A DNA stretch of 36,554 nt, from the NCBI GenBank assembly GCA_029061025.1, contig JAIDSW010000221.1, positions 1 to 36,554 on the forward strand. Reading direction: 5' to 3'. The notes beneath the pieces were generated by a model, which saw only the letters and a program-made list of their open reading frames with translations, searched no databases and was not told where the DNA came from. The stretch's first letter is position 1. Each line of letters starts with the position of its first letter. Origin of the DNA: Duncaniella sp. GTDB taxonomy: Bacteria; Bacteroidota; Bacteroidia; Bacteroidales; Muribaculaceae. The position numbers and the translations under genes are program-made. Below, piece by piece: positions 15,051 through 24,193 of this stretch.

Positions 15051-16432
15051 TCGGGGGCGGTGAATTCGTAGGCGCCGATGGTGCCTGTGCGCTCGATGCC
15101 GTAGAAGTCGGCGGGGGCAAGGGGGAGGGAGAGTGCCGGCGAGTCATAGCCGATGGCGGGTGACTCGGGCTTGAGGCGGTAGTCGAAGATGTATTTCGAC
15201 CGCTCGGTGTAGTAGAGCGGGTCAGTGTCCCAGAGACATTCCACGAAATTGTCGTCGTCCTCGCCTTCGCTCTTGAAAAGGCAGCGGCGGAATGTAACGT
15301 TCATGCCCGTCAGGTCGCCGTGCGACAGGTCGGTGCCGTTCCCGTAGATGATCGAGTTGGTAAACTCGGCCTGAAGGCGGGGCAGTCCGCTCTCGTCGTC
15401 GGTATCGTCGTCGGTGTGGCTCAGCTGCACGGCCTCGCCGTAGAGCACCGAGAAAAGGTAATAGTTGGCGATGGTGCAGTGGTCGAAGCGCGCTTTGCCT
15501 CCGTGGAGCAGCAGTGTGCCGTAGGCGGCTTCGGCTATCTCCGTGCCCATGGCGGTGACATCGGCGTGCCAGGCTGTCAGTGACCGGCCGGCGGAGTTAC
15601 GAAGGCGGCTGTTGACGATGGTGAGCTGCGAGAGCGAATCGGCGAGCACGCCGCTCACGGTGTTGCGCACCACAGAGTGGCTCAGCAGGTTGTCGCGGCT
15701 GCCGGTGGCAAATGTCAGTCCCTGCCACTGCGATGCCATGAGGTCAAACGATATCGAGCCAACGACATTGTCGGTGCGGTCGCCCGAGAAATGCACGGGT
15801 GCGTCGGGTGTGCCCACGCTGCGCAGGGTGCCGTAGACTTTCATAGAGGCGCCGTCGTGAAACATAATGCGCGTGCCGGGCTCGATGGTGAGCGTAACGC
15901 CGGGAGCCACCACGAGCGAGTCGAAAATCTGGTGAGGATACTCGGCGGTAAAGCGCGTGTCGGCGGTGATTATCTCGGCACGGTGACGCTTGACGTCAAA
16001 GGCGTCGGCATTGAGCACCACGGTGCGAGTGACGCCGCGCGTGGTGAAGTCCACGTGATCTTTCACCTCGTTGAGTCCCGGTGCCGACTGCTCGGGAAGC
16101 GTGGCCTCGACGAATACGAAAATCGAGTCGTTGGGGCGGATCTGTATATTGGAGAAATCGCGGCCCGAGAAGCCGTCGACATTCATGCGGAACACGGTCG
16201 AGCCGCTTCGCAGGGCGATGCGGTCGATATTGAGGATCTTGTCGTGGCGGTTGTAGACGGTAAAGCGGAATGTGGGCGTTCCCTGCGAGGTGATACTCGG
16301 GCCCATTTTCAGCGTGTCGACTGAAAATAGCGGCTGCACCTGCGGCGAAGTAGCCACCGAGTCCTCGATACACGAAGTCACGGCCACCGCGGCAAGAATT
16401 ATTGATATGATATTGAAGATAAACGTTTTCAT
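15041..16432 (-). CDS. Lipoprotein with right-handed parallel beta-helix
   Basis: This 463-residue protein has a lipoprotein signal peptide with lipobox AVTSC (cysteine near residue 21), so it is probably anchored in the outer membrane. The middle contains GVTLTIEPGTRIMFHDGASMKVYGTL, and repeated strand-turn units follow (residues about 175-390), typical of parallel beta-helix proteins related to pectate lyase-like folds. The end has the LKPESPAIGYDSPAL and GTIGAYEF motifs common to Bacteroidetes proteins of this type. No catalytic residues could be assigned. It may bind or process polysaccharide, but that is inference. It lies 57 bases after the nucleoside kinase on the same strand. Confidence 0.8.
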   Translation of the reverse strand: MKTFIFNIISIILAAVAVTSCIEDSVATSPQVQPLFSVDTLKMGPSITSQGTPTFRFTVYNRHDKILNIDRIALRSGSTVFRMNVDGFSGRDFSNIQIRPNDSIFVFVEATLPEQSAPGLNEVKDHVDFTTRGVTRTVVLNADAFDVKRHRAEIITADTRFTAEYPHQIFDSLVVAPGVTLTIEPGTRIMFHDGASMKVYGTLRSVGTPDAPVHFSGDRTDNVVGSISFDLMASQWQGLTFATGSRDNLLSHSVVRNTVSGVLADSLSQLTIVNSRLRNSAGRSLTAWHADVTAMGTEIAEAAYGTLLLHGGKARFDHCTIANYYLFSVLYGEAVQLSHTDDDTDDESGLPRLQAEFTNSIIYGNGTDLSHGDLTGMNVTFRRCLFKSEGEDDDNFVECLWDTDPLYYTERSKYIFDYRLKPESPAIGYDSPALSLPLAPADFYGIERTGTIGAYEFTAPEEE

Positions 16433-16489
16433 GCTATCTACAATAACGCCCTCCGCGCCTTAATATTGCAGCACGGTAGTTAAGATATG

Positions 16490-18160
16490 TCAATAGTGGA
16501 ACGAGCTGCCGCCGAGGAATTCGCGCAGGAGACTCGTGGGGGGTATCATGGTGGAGGGGATGGGGAGGAAGTAGCTCAGGAAGCGGCGCAGGCGCCATGC
16601 CTCGCCGTATTCGGGCACGTCGCGGGGCACGTCGCGCAGCACTCGTTCGGCTTCGTCGCGCATCACTCCCATCTCGAAAAGAAGCGAGGAGTTGAACATC
16701 GAGTCGGCATTTTCCTGATAGGGAAATATCCATTTTTCCTCGCCGCGGCGCACGCTCGGCCAGCGGCGTATGGTGTCGAGCGGCGAGGTGCCGCGGTATT
16801 TGTAGTCGCGGATTATGCGGCGCAGCAGTCGGTTGTCGGTGGTCGACACCCAGTTGTGGTCGTCGATCGAGAGAGTGGTGAGCGCCGATACGTAAATCTT
16901 GTAGAGCTGATCGGCCGGAATGGCGGGTGTGAGGCCGGGATTGAGGCCGTGTATACCCTCGATGAGCAACACTGTGTTGTGACCGAGGCTTATGCGGTTG
17001 CCGCGGTATTCGCGCATTCCGGTCTCGAAGTTATATAGCGGCAGTTCCACCTCGCCGCCGGCTATGAGGGTGGAAAGGTGCTCGTTGAACAGCTTCAGGT
17101 CGAGAGCATAGAGCGATTCGTAGTCATATTCGCCATCGGCATCGCGGGGTGTGTGCTCGCGGTCCACGAAATAGTCATCGAGCGAGATCATCACGGGATG
17201 CACGAGATTGGTGAGCAGCTGCACCGCTAATCGCTTGGTGAAAGTGGTCTTGCCCGACGATGAGGGACCGGCCACAAGCACTATCTTCGAGCCACCCTCG
17301 CGGTAGCGTCGGGTGATGTCGTCGGCTATCTCGCCAATGTATTTGGTGTGGATTGCTTCGGCCACGTTGATCATCATAGAGGTCTCGTGCTTCTCTACGA
17401 GGCGGTTGACGTCGCCGGCGTCGCGGGTGCCTATGATGGAATTGAAGCGGAGGTAGCGGGTGAAGGCATCGAAAAGGCGCGGCTGCGGCAGCGGCTCTAC
17501 CGCGCGCGACAGATCGGCAGGATCGGGGCCGAGGAGAAGGAATCCGTCTTGCCAGGCCACGAGGTCAAAGGTCGAGAGCAGCCCGGTCGACGGCGCAAGG
17601 GCGCCATAATAGCTGTCGGCCAATCCGTCGAGACGGTAATAGACCGTATACAGCTCGTGAAGCGTTGAAATCAGTTTCACCTTGTCGTCGAGTCCCTGGG
17701 CGCGGAAAATATCTATTACCTCGGCCGTGGGGCGCTCGCAGCGGATGAAGGGCAGATCGCGCTCCACAAGTGACCGCATCTCGCGGCGTATGGCTTCGGC
17801 AGCTTCCTCGCGCGGTATCTCAAGGTCATTGATGCGGCAGAAGTATCCGCGGCTTACGGAGTGCTCTATGTCGAGGCGATGGCCGGGATAGAGGCGGTCG
17901 ACGGCGCGGTAAAGCATCATGCACAGCGATCGGATGTAGCAGCGACGTCCCGACGGTGATGCCGCCGACAGAAATTCCACCTGCTTCGGGGCGAAAAGGG
18001 GATATTGAAGCTCTTCGGTCTTATTGTTGACGCGGGCGCAAATGGGTGTGAAAGGGATCAGGTCTTTCACCTGATTGTAAATATCGGTGAGAGTATCGCC
18101 TCCGTTGAAAGGGATGTATGACGATGTATTGATGCAGTATACTTGTAGATTGGGGTTCAT
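16490..18160 (-). CDS. Nucleoside kinase with TGS-like and threonyl-tRNA synthetase-like N-terminus
   Basis: This 556-residue protein combines an N-terminal TGS-like/ubiquitin-like segment (residues 1-60), a threonyl-tRNA-synthetase-type second additional domain region (about 80-200) and a C-terminal uridine kinase/phosphoribulokinase domain. The P-loop GPSSSGKTT is at residues 298-306, and MISLDDYFVDREHTPRD follows as the substrate region. The family is widespread in Bacteroidetes and Firmicutes and annotated as nucleoside (uridine-like) kinase. The N-terminal domains suggest an origin by fusion, with unclear role. It probably phosphorylates nucleosides for salvage in the cytoplasm. Confidence 0.88.
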   Translation of the reverse strand: MNPNLQVYCINTSSYIPFNGGDTLTDIYNQVKDLIPFTPICARVNNKTEELQYPLFAPKQVEFLSAASPSGRRCYIRSLCMMLYRAVDRLYPGHRLDIEHSVSRGYFCRINDLEIPREEAAEAIRREMRSLVERDLPFIRCERPTAEVIDIFRAQGLDDKVKLISTLHELYTVYYRLDGLADSYYGALAPSTGLLSTFDLVAWQDGFLLLGPDPADLSRAVEPLPQPRLFDAFTRYLRFNSIIGTRDAGDVNRLVEKHETSMMINVAEAIHTKYIGEIADDITRRYREGGSKIVLVAGPSSSGKTTFTKRLAVQLLTNLVHPVMISLDDYFVDREHTPRDADGEYDYESLYALDLKLFNEHLSTLIAGGEVELPLYNFETGMREYRGNRISLGHNTVLLIEGIHGLNPGLTPAIPADQLYKIYVSALTTLSIDDHNWVSTTDNRLLRRIIRDYKYRGTSPLDTIRRWPSVRRGEEKWIFPYQENADSMFNSSLLFEMGVMRDEAERVLRDVPRDVPEYGEAWRLRRFLSYFLPIPSTMIPPTSLLREFLGGSSFHY

Positions 18161-18197
18161 GGTTTCATGATATTTGACAGGTGAAGATACGAAATAA

Positions 18198-18216
18198 TTA
18201 TGTTATCACAACATAA
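18198..18216. repeat. 7-bp inverted repeat upstream of the nucleoside kinase
   Basis: TTATGTT-ATCAC-AACATAA is a perfect inverted repeat about 40 bases before the start codon. A weak promoter pair (TTG about 19 nt before TATCTTCA) overlaps it on the minus strand. An operator is possible but unsupported beyond symmetry. Confidence 0.35.
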
Positions 18217-18249
18217 CTGAAGCAGCATTTAACGATTGTTTAACAAATA

Positions 18250-18723
18250 TCAATCATGATGGTAGGGTTCGCCGCGGATTATGGTCATGGCGCGGTAGAT
18301 CTGCTCGGTGAAGAAGAGGCGTATCATCTCATGGGTGAATGTCATGCGCGACAGCGACAGTCGCTCGGGTACGGCCGCATATACCTCGGACGAGAATCCG
18401 TAGGGGCCGCCTATGATATAGACCAGGCGCTTCACTCCGCGGCACGCGCGTGCGTCGATGGTCTCGGAGAGCTGTCGTGAAGTCAGCTCTTTGCCGCGCT
18501 CGTCGAGGAGCACCACCGCGTCGCCGGGCTGCAGCATGGCAAGTATCGCCTTGCCCTCGCGCTCTTTCTGTGCATCGGGGGTGAGCGAGCGCGCGCCCTT
18601 GATGTCGGGCACCACGGCGGTCTCGAATTTCATGTAATGGTTGATGCGCGCGGTGTATTCGTCGATTGCGCTGTTGATGTAGCCTGTGGAGGTCTTGCCT
18701 ACGGTTATGAGCAGTATTTTCAT
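18250..18723 (-). CDS. rlmH: 23S rRNA (pseudouridine1915-N3)-methyltransferase RlmH
   Basis: This 157-residue SPOUT methyltransferase modifies pseudouridine 1915 in helix 69 of 23S rRNA. The N-terminus MKILLITVGKTSTGYI is typical. The SAM-binding knot is seen in LLDERGKELTSRQLSE, IIGGPYGFSSEV and LSLSRMTFTHEMIRLFFTEQIYRA near the C-terminus. It ends in the conserved GEPYHHD. Length and motifs are fully normal. Confidence 0.97.
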   Translation of the reverse strand: MKILLITVGKTSTGYINSAIDEYTARINHYMKFETAVVPDIKGARSLTPDAQKEREGKAILAMLQPGDAVVLLDERGKELTSRQLSETIDARACRGVKRLVYIIGGPYGFSSEVYAAVPERLSLSRMTFTHEMIRLFFTEQIYRAMTIIRGEPYHHD

Positions 18724-18737
18724 TGCGGGAAAAAGAA

Positions 18738-18769
18738 ATCGGGTCGGCCGGAGTGTCGGCCGACCCGAT
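18738..18769 (-). terminator. Terminator of the xylose operon
   Basis: A perfect 13-bp GC-rich stem (ATCGGGTCGGCCG and its complement) with a 6-nt loop is followed on the minus strand by TTTCTTTTT. It lies 31 bases past the xylE stop. Confidence 0.9.
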
Positions 18770-18799
18770 GGGTATTGATGGATTGATGATGATGACTGA

Positions 18800-20284
18800 T
18801 TATTTCACATGGTCGCGCTTGCGCCACAGCTCGGTCATATCCTCGAGGGTCTTGCCCTTGGTCTCGGGCACGAGCTTGTAGACAAACCATGCTGCCACAA
18901 CGCATATCACACCGTAGAGGGCATAGACGAAGAAGTGGCCGAACTTATCGCCCATCGCTCCCACCTGCATGTTGTACATGGGCACGAAGGTCGACGACAC
19001 GATGAAGTTGAATATCCACTGGAAAGCTACGGCGATAGCCACGGCCTGGGAGCGGATGGTGTTGGGGAAGATCTCGGAGATGAGCACCCAGCAGATGGGA
19101 CCCCATGAGAACATGAACGATGCCGAGTAGACCATGATTGAAACTACGGGCACGATGGGAGCTACTTCGACGAGGTTGCTGAAGCATACGCCGAGCGCGC
19201 CGATGGCCATACCTATCGAGCCCCAGATGAGCAGGGGCTTGCGGCCGAGTTTCTCTACGGTGAACACTGCCACGAGTGTGAACGAGATATTGACGATACC
19301 CATTATCACGGTCTGCACCATCGGGTTGCCCATGTTCATCGACTCAAATATGCGGGGTGCATAGTAGAGCACCGCATTGATACCCACGGCCTGCTGGAAC
19401 ACCGAGAGCATGACGCCCACGAATACCACCATGATACCGAACGAGAACAGACGCTCGCTCTTGACCTCGACGGTCGACTTGATCTGGCTGAGGATTTCGC
19501 AAGCCTTGTCGTAGCCGTTGATGCGCGACAGCACCATAAGCGCGTCGTGATCGCGACCCACGAGGGCGAGGTAGCGGGGCGACTCGGGCACGAAACATAC
19601 GAGCAGCGTGAAGATACCGGCCACGAATGCCTCGGAGCCAAACATGTAGCGCCAGCCTGTGGAGATGGTCCAGGGGTCAGAGTTCTCCGACACGCGGTAG
19701 AGTGTCTCACCCATCGACTCGATGATGGGCTGGGTGTGCTCGCCGAGGATGAGGAAGTTGACGAAGTAAACCACGAGCTGACCGAAGATGATGGCAAACT
19801 GGTTCCACGATACGAGCGTGCCGCGGAGATTTGACGGTGCTACTTCGGCGATATACATCGGGCAGATGGCCGAGGCCAGACCCACACCTACACCGCCGAT
19901 GATACGGTAGATATTGAATACGACAAGGAGGTTGAGCGTGGGCACACCGTAGTCGTAAAGCATGAATTCAGGATAATAGGAGCCGCACGCCGAGAGGAAG
20001 AAGAACACACCGGCGAGGATAAGCGACTTTTTGCGGCCGAGAGCCGATGCGCAGATGCCCGACAGGGCGCTGCCTATGATGCAGCCCAGCAGGGCGCTCG
20101 ATGAGGTGATACCGTGGATGGTATCGGAGTATACGAAGTCTTTGGCGCCTAAGAAAAATGCCTGGAGGCCCTTTTCGGCACCCGATATCACGGCTGTGTC
20201 GTAGCCGAACAGGAGTCCGCCCAGCACCGCCACGAGCACTATGCCCGTCAGGTAGGCGCGACTTCCGGTTTTAGGATATTCCAT
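18800..20284 (-). CDS. xylE: Sugar MFS transporter, probable D-xylose:H+ symporter
   Basis: This 494-residue major facilitator protein has about 12 hydrophobic segments. Sugar-porter signatures are visible: LLFGYDTAVISGAEKGLQ near residue 23, the GRKKSLI loop after helix 2, PESPRYLALVGR near the central loop, QQAVGINAVLYYAPRIF at helix 7 and PETKGKTLEDM after helix 12. These match the XylE/GLUT-like subfamily. Its position as the last gene after xylA in the xylose operon makes D-xylose the likely substrate. The 99-base gap to xylA contains a strong hairpin that may lower its expression relative to xylA. Confidence 0.9.
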   Translation of the reverse strand: MEYPKTGSRAYLTGIVLVAVLGGLLFGYDTAVISGAEKGLQAFFLGAKDFVYSDTIHGITSSSALLGCIIGSALSGICASALGRKKSLILAGVFFFLSACGSYYPEFMLYDYGVPTLNLLVVFNIYRIIGGVGVGLASAICPMYIAEVAPSNLRGTLVSWNQFAIIFGQLVVYFVNFLILGEHTQPIIESMGETLYRVSENSDPWTISTGWRYMFGSEAFVAGIFTLLVCFVPESPRYLALVGRDHDALMVLSRINGYDKACEILSQIKSTVEVKSERLFSFGIMVVFVGVMLSVFQQAVGINAVLYYAPRIFESMNMGNPMVQTVIMGIVNISFTLVAVFTVEKLGRKPLLIWGSIGMAIGALGVCFSNLVEVAPIVPVVSIMVYSASFMFSWGPICWVLISEIFPNTIRSQAVAIAVAFQWIFNFIVSSTFVPMYNMQVGAMGDKFGHFFVYALYGVICVVAAWFVYKLVPETKGKTLEDMTELWRKRDHVK

Positions 20285-20324
20285 GGTAGAATGTGATTGG
20301 TGGATTGGTGAAAAACGTGAAAAT

Positions 20325-20348
20325 CAGAGGGCCGGGTCAGGCCCTCTG
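20325..20348 (-). terminator. Hairpin between xylA and xylE
   Basis: CAGAGGGCC and GGCCCTCTG form a perfect 9-bp stem with a 6-nt loop, followed on the minus strand by GATTTTCACGTTTTT. It may be a leaky terminator or a 3' stabiliser of the xylA message. No separate promoter for xylE was recognised after it. Confidence 0.7.
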
Positions 20349-20383
20349 AAATGTGTGTTGAAAGCGTGAGCTTAATCTGTTTA

Positions 20384-21700
20384 TCAGCAGTACATTGCCA
20401 CGATAGCCTCGTAGAGTTCCTGCTTGCCCGAGGTCTGCTTGGGCTCGTCGACCTGCTTGCCGTAGGCATATACGTCTTCGAGGGTGAGCTTGCCTTCCTC
20501 AAATTCCTTACCCTTGCCGCCGTCAAATGACTCGTAGCGCTTGCGGAGCATTTCCTTGTAGGGTGATTCTTCAAGAAGGGCAGCTGCGCTCTCAAGTGCG
20601 CGGGCCATAGCGTCCATACCGGCGATGTGGGCGATGAAGATGTCCTCAAGGTCAGTGGAGTTGCGACGGGTCTTGGCGTCGAAGTTTGTACCGCCGTTGC
20701 CGAGGCCGCCGTTGCGGATGATCTGCATCATGGCCTGGGTGAGCTCGAAGTTGTCGATGGGGAACTGGTCGGTATCCCAGCCGTTCTGATAGTCGCCGCG
20801 GTTGGCGTCGATAGAGCCGAGCATGTTGTTGTCGACAGCTACAGCGAGCTCGTGCTCGAAGGTGTGGCCGGCGAGAGTGGCGTGGTTAACCTCGATGTTG
20901 AGCTTGAAGTCCTTGTCGAGACAGTGAGCCTTGAGGAAGCCGATAACGGTTTCGGAGTCAACGTCATACTGATGCTTGGAGGGTTCCATGGGCTTGGGCT
21001 CGATGAGGAATGTGCCGGTGAAGCCTTTGGAGCGTGCATAGTCGCGTGCGAGCTTGAGCATCATAGCCAGGTGCTCTTTTTCGCGCTTCTGGTCAGTGTT
21101 GAGGAGGCTCATGTAGCCTTCGCGACCGCCCCAGAACACGTAGTTCTGACCGCCGAGCTCGATGGTGGCGTCGATAGCGTTCTTGATCTGCACGGCAGCG
21201 CGGGCCACTACGTCAAAGTCGGGGTTGGTGGCGGCGCCGTTCATGTAGCGGCCGTTGCCGAACACGTTGGCCGTGCCCCAGAGGTTCTTGATATTGGTGC
21301 CCTGCATCTTCTGCTTGATGTAGGCTACGATTTCCTTGAGGTTCTTTTCATATTCCTCTACGTTGTCGCCTTCCGATACGAGGTCAACATCGTGGAAGCA
21401 GAAATATTCGATGCCCATCTTTTCCATGAACTCGAAACCGGCGTCGGCCTTCTGCTTGGCGATTTCCACAGCATCGGTACCTTCGTTCCAGGGGAATTTC
21501 TTGGTGCCGCCGCCAAACTGGTCGCCGCCTTCGGCGCAGAGGGTGTGCCACCAGGCCATGGCAAACTTGAGCCATTCCTTCATGGGCTTGCCGAGGATTA
21601 CTTTTTCAGCGTCGTAGTAGCGGTAAGCAAGGGGATTCTTGCTGTCTTTGCCTTCAAACTTGATTTTTCCGATACCGGGAAAATATTCTTTTACTGCCAT
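20384..21700 (-). CDS. xylA: Xylose isomerase
   Basis: This 438-residue class II xylose isomerase converts D-xylose to D-xylulose with two divalent metals in a TIM barrel. Motifs are [11 protein letters not shown] and the catalytic histidine region [29 protein letters not shown] (metal ligand glutamate), [18 protein letters not shown] and [20 protein letters not shown] (metal-binding aspartates). It sits 44 bases after xylB, with no internal promoter recognised, so the two are probably co-transcribed. Confidence 0.97.
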   Translation of the reverse strand: MAVKEYFPGIGKIKFEGKDSKNPLAYRYYDAEKVILGKPMKEWLKFAMAWWHTLCAEGGDQFGGGTKKFPWNEGTDAVEIAKQKADAGFEFMEKMGIEYFCFHDVDLVSEGDNVEEYEKNLKEIVAYIKQKMQGTNIKNLWGTANVFGNGRYMNGAATNPDFDVVARAAVQIKNAIDATIELGGQNYVFWGGREGYMSLLNTDQKREKEHLAMMLKLARDYARSKGFTGTFLIEPKPMEPSKHQYDVDSETVIGFLKAHCLDKDFKLNIEVNHATLAGHTFEHELAVAVDNNMLGSIDANRGDYQNGWDTDQFPIDNFELTQAMMQIIRNGGLGNGGTNFDAKTRRNSTDLEDIFIAHIAGMDAMARALESAAALLEESPYKEMLRKRYESFDGGKGKEFEEGKLTLEDVYAYGKQVDEPKQTSGKQELYEAIVAMYC

Positions 21701-21744
21701 AATTGTGAAATAATTTAGGTATATTGTTTGGTTAGTTGATTATA

Positions 21745-23235
21745 TTATGCGTTGAGAGCTGCCGCGAGGTATTTTTTCCAGCGGGCGTAGGCTTCGAGGT
21801 ACTCGTCGCGATGAGCGGTGTCGGGCTCGATCACCTCGATTTTTTCGAGCGATGCGAATGCCTCGGTGTTGTCGCGGTAGATACCGGCGCCTATACCGGC
21901 GCCCTTTGCGGCACCCACCGAGCCGTCGGTGTCATAAAGTTCGATGGTGGCGCCCGAAACTCCCGCGAGAGTCTGGCGGAAGATGGGCGAGAGGAACATG
22001 TTGGCGTGGCCGGCGTGGATTTTAGAGATGTCCATGCCGAGCGACTTCATGATTTCCATGCCCCACATGAATGAGAACACGATGCCTTCCTGAGCGGCAC
22101 GCAGCAGATGGGAGCGGTCGTGAATGAGGAAATTGATGCCGTGGAACGAGCATCCGATCTCGCGGTTGGCGAGCACGCGCTCGGCTCCGTTGCCGAAGGG
22201 GAGTATCGATACGCCAGCCGAGCCTATGGGCGCCTTGGCGGCGAGGTCGTTCATGGCGGGGTAGGATATGCCTTCGGGGGCTACGTTGCGCTTCATCCAT
22301 GAGTTGAGGATGCCGGTGCCCGAGATGCACACCATCACTCCCAGGCGGGTCATGTCGTTGGTGTGGTTGACGTGGGCGAAATTATTCACGCGGCTCTGAG
22401 CGTCGTAGGCCACTTCGCCGTTGATACCGTAAACCACGCCCGAGGTGCCGGCTGTAGAAGCGATTTCACCGGGGTTGAATACGTTGAGCGACAGCGCATT
22501 GTTGGGCTGGTCGCCGGCGCGGTAGCTCACGGGAGTGCCCTCCTTCAGGCCGAGTTCGGCAGCGGCGCGGGCGGTAAGGGTGCCCTGGATCGAGAATGTC
22601 GGTACGATCTCGGGGAGAATCGACTCGGGGAATCCGAGGTAGTCGAGAAGGAATTCGGCTACGGTGCCGCGGCTGAAATCCCACAGCATCTGCTCCGAGA
22701 GACCCGAAAGGGTGGTGCACACGTTGTCGGTGAGGCGCATGGCGATGTAGTCGCCGGGCAGCAGCACCTTGTAGATTTTCTCAAATGTCTCGGGCTCGTT
22801 TTCCTTGACCCAGCGGAGCTTGGTGGCGGTGAAGTTGCCGGGAGAGTTGAGTATCGACGACAGGCAGCGCTCGTGGCCGAGCTCGTTGAAAGCCTTTTCG
22901 CCGTAGGGTACGCCGCGGCTGTCACACCAGATTATTGCCGGACGTATCACTTCCTTGTCTTTGTCGATGAGCACCAGGCCGTGCATCTGATAGGAGATAC
23001 CTATAGCCTTGATGTCGGCGGGATTCACGCGGCTTGCGGCGAGAATGCTTTCGGTGGCGTGGCGCAGGCTGTCCCACCACTGCGAGGGGTGCTGCTCGGC
23101 CCATCCGGGACGGGTGGCTATGATTTCGGCTTCGGTCTTGGGGTAGAAGTCAGAGGCGACGGTCTTGCCGCTCACGGCGTCGACAAGGCTGGCCTTGACC
23201 GACGAACTTCCTATGTCATATCCTAAGAGATACAT
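21745..23235 (-). CDS. xylB: Xylulokinase
   Basis: This 496-residue FGGY-family kinase phosphorylates D-xylulose to xylulose 5-phosphate, which enters the pentose phosphate pathway. The N-terminal phosphate loop is YDIGSSSVKASLVD (residues 5-18). The substrate region SYQMHGLVLID follows, and the C-terminal ATP-binding part has GTSGVVYGING and the FGGY signature around SGATIELYDTDGSVGAAKGAG. It lies between the Nudix regulator (41 bases upstream) and xylA in the xylose operon. Confidence 0.95.
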   Translation of the reverse strand: MYLLGYDIGSSSVKASLVDAVSGKTVASDFYPKTEAEIIATRPGWAEQHPSQWWDSLRHATESILAASRVNPADIKAIGISYQMHGLVLIDKDKEVIRPAIIWCDSRGVPYGEKAFNELGHERCLSSILNSPGNFTATKLRWVKENEPETFEKIYKVLLPGDYIAMRLTDNVCTTLSGLSEQMLWDFSRGTVAEFLLDYLGFPESILPEIVPTFSIQGTLTARAAAELGLKEGTPVSYRAGDQPNNALSLNVFNPGEIASTAGTSGVVYGINGEVAYDAQSRVNNFAHVNHTNDMTRLGVMVCISGTGILNSWMKRNVAPEGISYPAMNDLAAKAPIGSAGVSILPFGNGAERVLANREIGCSFHGINFLIHDRSHLLRAAQEGIVFSFMWGMEIMKSLGMDISKIHAGHANMFLSPIFRQTLAGVSGATIELYDTDGSVGAAKGAGIGAGIYRDNTEAFASLEKIEVIEPDTAHRDEYLEAYARWKKYLAAALNA

Positions 23236-23276
23236 GTGGCGATGATAAATTAAAAAAGGTAAATTTGGTTAAGTAA

Positions 23277-23987
23277 TTATCGGAAAGAATTGTAGATTTT
23301 GCGGTCAAACCGGTAATAGCGGGCTGCCCTGTGGGCCACGCCTTGCTGAAACTCGTCGAGCGCCACCACATAGGGGGTCTGCATCATTTTCTTGTGGAAA
23401 TTTCTCACGTCGTAGCGGCGGTTGTCGATTATCTCAAGCAGTCGGCGCAGCTGCGATGCGGTGAATTTCTTGGGCAGCAGGTCATAGACCAGCGCGCGGT
23501 TATGAATGGCTTCCCGGCGCAGGGCGGTCAGAGCTTCGGCTATGATAAGGTTGTGGTCAAAGGCCAGGGTGGGGAGTGATGCTATGTCGGCCCACACATT
23601 GTCTTCTCTCGCCCGCTCCATGCCTTTCTCAAGCTTTACGGCAGCAAAGAATGCCACGGTGACTATGCGCTCCACCCTCGCCTGCTGGGCGCGCTCAAGC
23701 CACACCACGTCGCGGGGATTGCTGGTGCGGTTGTTGGAGCCGAATGTCTTGAACTGGGTCAGCTTCAGGTCATGGACGCCCGTGAGCTCGTTGAGCACTC
23801 TCACGGCTGCCTCGTCGAGGTTCTCGTCCTGATATATCAGGCTGCCGGGGAGCTTCATGTCGCTGAACATCCCGCCCTCGTCTTCGCCCTGCCGCTTGAG
23901 CAGAAGGGCGCGCAGATCGTTGCCGTCAAACCCGAGGATGACGATGTCGACCGATATGTGATTGTTGGCAAGGGGTGGGGTGGTCAT
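23277..23987 (-). CDS. Nudix-fold transcriptional regulator of xylose/arabinose genes (NrtR/AraR-type)
   Basis: This 236-residue protein has an N-terminal Nudix fold (about residues 10-150) and a C-terminal winged helix (about 165-236, KKFTASQLRRLLEIIDNRRYDVRNFHKKM). The Nudix box G-x5-E-x7-REUXEE is degraded: at residues 63-68 it reads RVLNEL, so two of the three catalytic acidic positions are gone. Bacteroides thetaiotaomicron AraR (BT0354) is the known example of such a non-catalytic, sugar-sensing Nudix regulator. The gene lies just before xylBAE on the same strand, so it is probably the xylose-responsive regulator of this operon and of itself. Ligand and sign of regulation are inferred. 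Confidence 0.85.
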   Translation of the reverse strand: MTTPPLANNHISVDIVILGFDGNDLRALLLKRQGEDEGGMFSDMKLPGSLIYQDENLDEAAVRVLNELTGVHDLKLTQFKTFGSNNRTSNPRDVVWLERAQQARVERIVTVAFFAAVKLEKGMERAREDNVWADIASLPTLAFDHNLIIAEALTALRREAIHNRALVYDLLPKKFTASQLRRLLEIIDNRRYDVRNFHKKMMQTPYVVALDEFQQGVAHRAARYYRFDRKIYNSFR

Positions 23988-24009
23988 GGCTATTAGCGGT
24001 TGTGTGTGG

Positions 24010-24042
24010 CAAATTTAAGCATATTTCCGCGTAAATTCCAAA
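24010..24042 (-). promoter_or_regulatory. Promoter of the Nudix regulator and xylose operon
   Basis: On the minus strand TTTG (24039-24042), a 21-nt spacer and TAAATTTG (24010-24017) match the Bacteroidetes consensus. The predicted start is about 15 bases before the regulator ATG. No other promoter was recognised before xylB or xylA, so this may drive the whole cluster. Confidence 0.75.
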
Positions 24043-24060
24043 CCGAAAAATATGTTTAAA
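24014..24060. repeat. 13-bp inverted repeat around the regulator promoter
   Basis: TTTAAGCATATTT (24014-24026) and AAATATGTTTAAA (24048-24060) are complementary at 12 of 13 positions with a 21-base spacer. The left arm overlaps the -7 element and the right arm lies just upstream of the -33 element. It is a plausible operator or bend site. Confidence 0.5.
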
Positions 24061-24108
24061 AACTACTTTCGGCTCTCTTGCAGCCTCATTGGCGGGAAGT
24101 GACTTTGG

Positions 24109-24137
24109 GTTATTGTAATCGTTACGATAACAATAAC
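24109..24137. promoter_or_regulatory. Near-perfect 29-bp palindrome, candidate operator of the Nudix regulator
   Basis: The outer arms GTTATTGT (24109-24116) and ACAATAAC (24130-24137) are exact reverse complements, and the inner part ATCGTTACGAT is symmetric except at its centre. Overall only positions 9, 15 (the centre) and 21 break the symmetry. It lies about 105 bases upstream of the regulator's predicted start and about 145 before the divergent glycerate kinase. Dimeric binding by the Nudix regulator is the simplest reading. Confidence 0.65.
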
Positions 24138-24193
24138 TCTTATTCGATAGTTAAGCGATTGATATTTTGATGTGTAGCGTGGAGAATTATCGG

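Noticed and set aside
20627-21718. 363-codon plus-strand frame opposite xylA
   Set aside because: Highly conserved xylose isomerase motifs occupy the other strand; the frame is a valine-, glutamate- and glycine-rich shadow.
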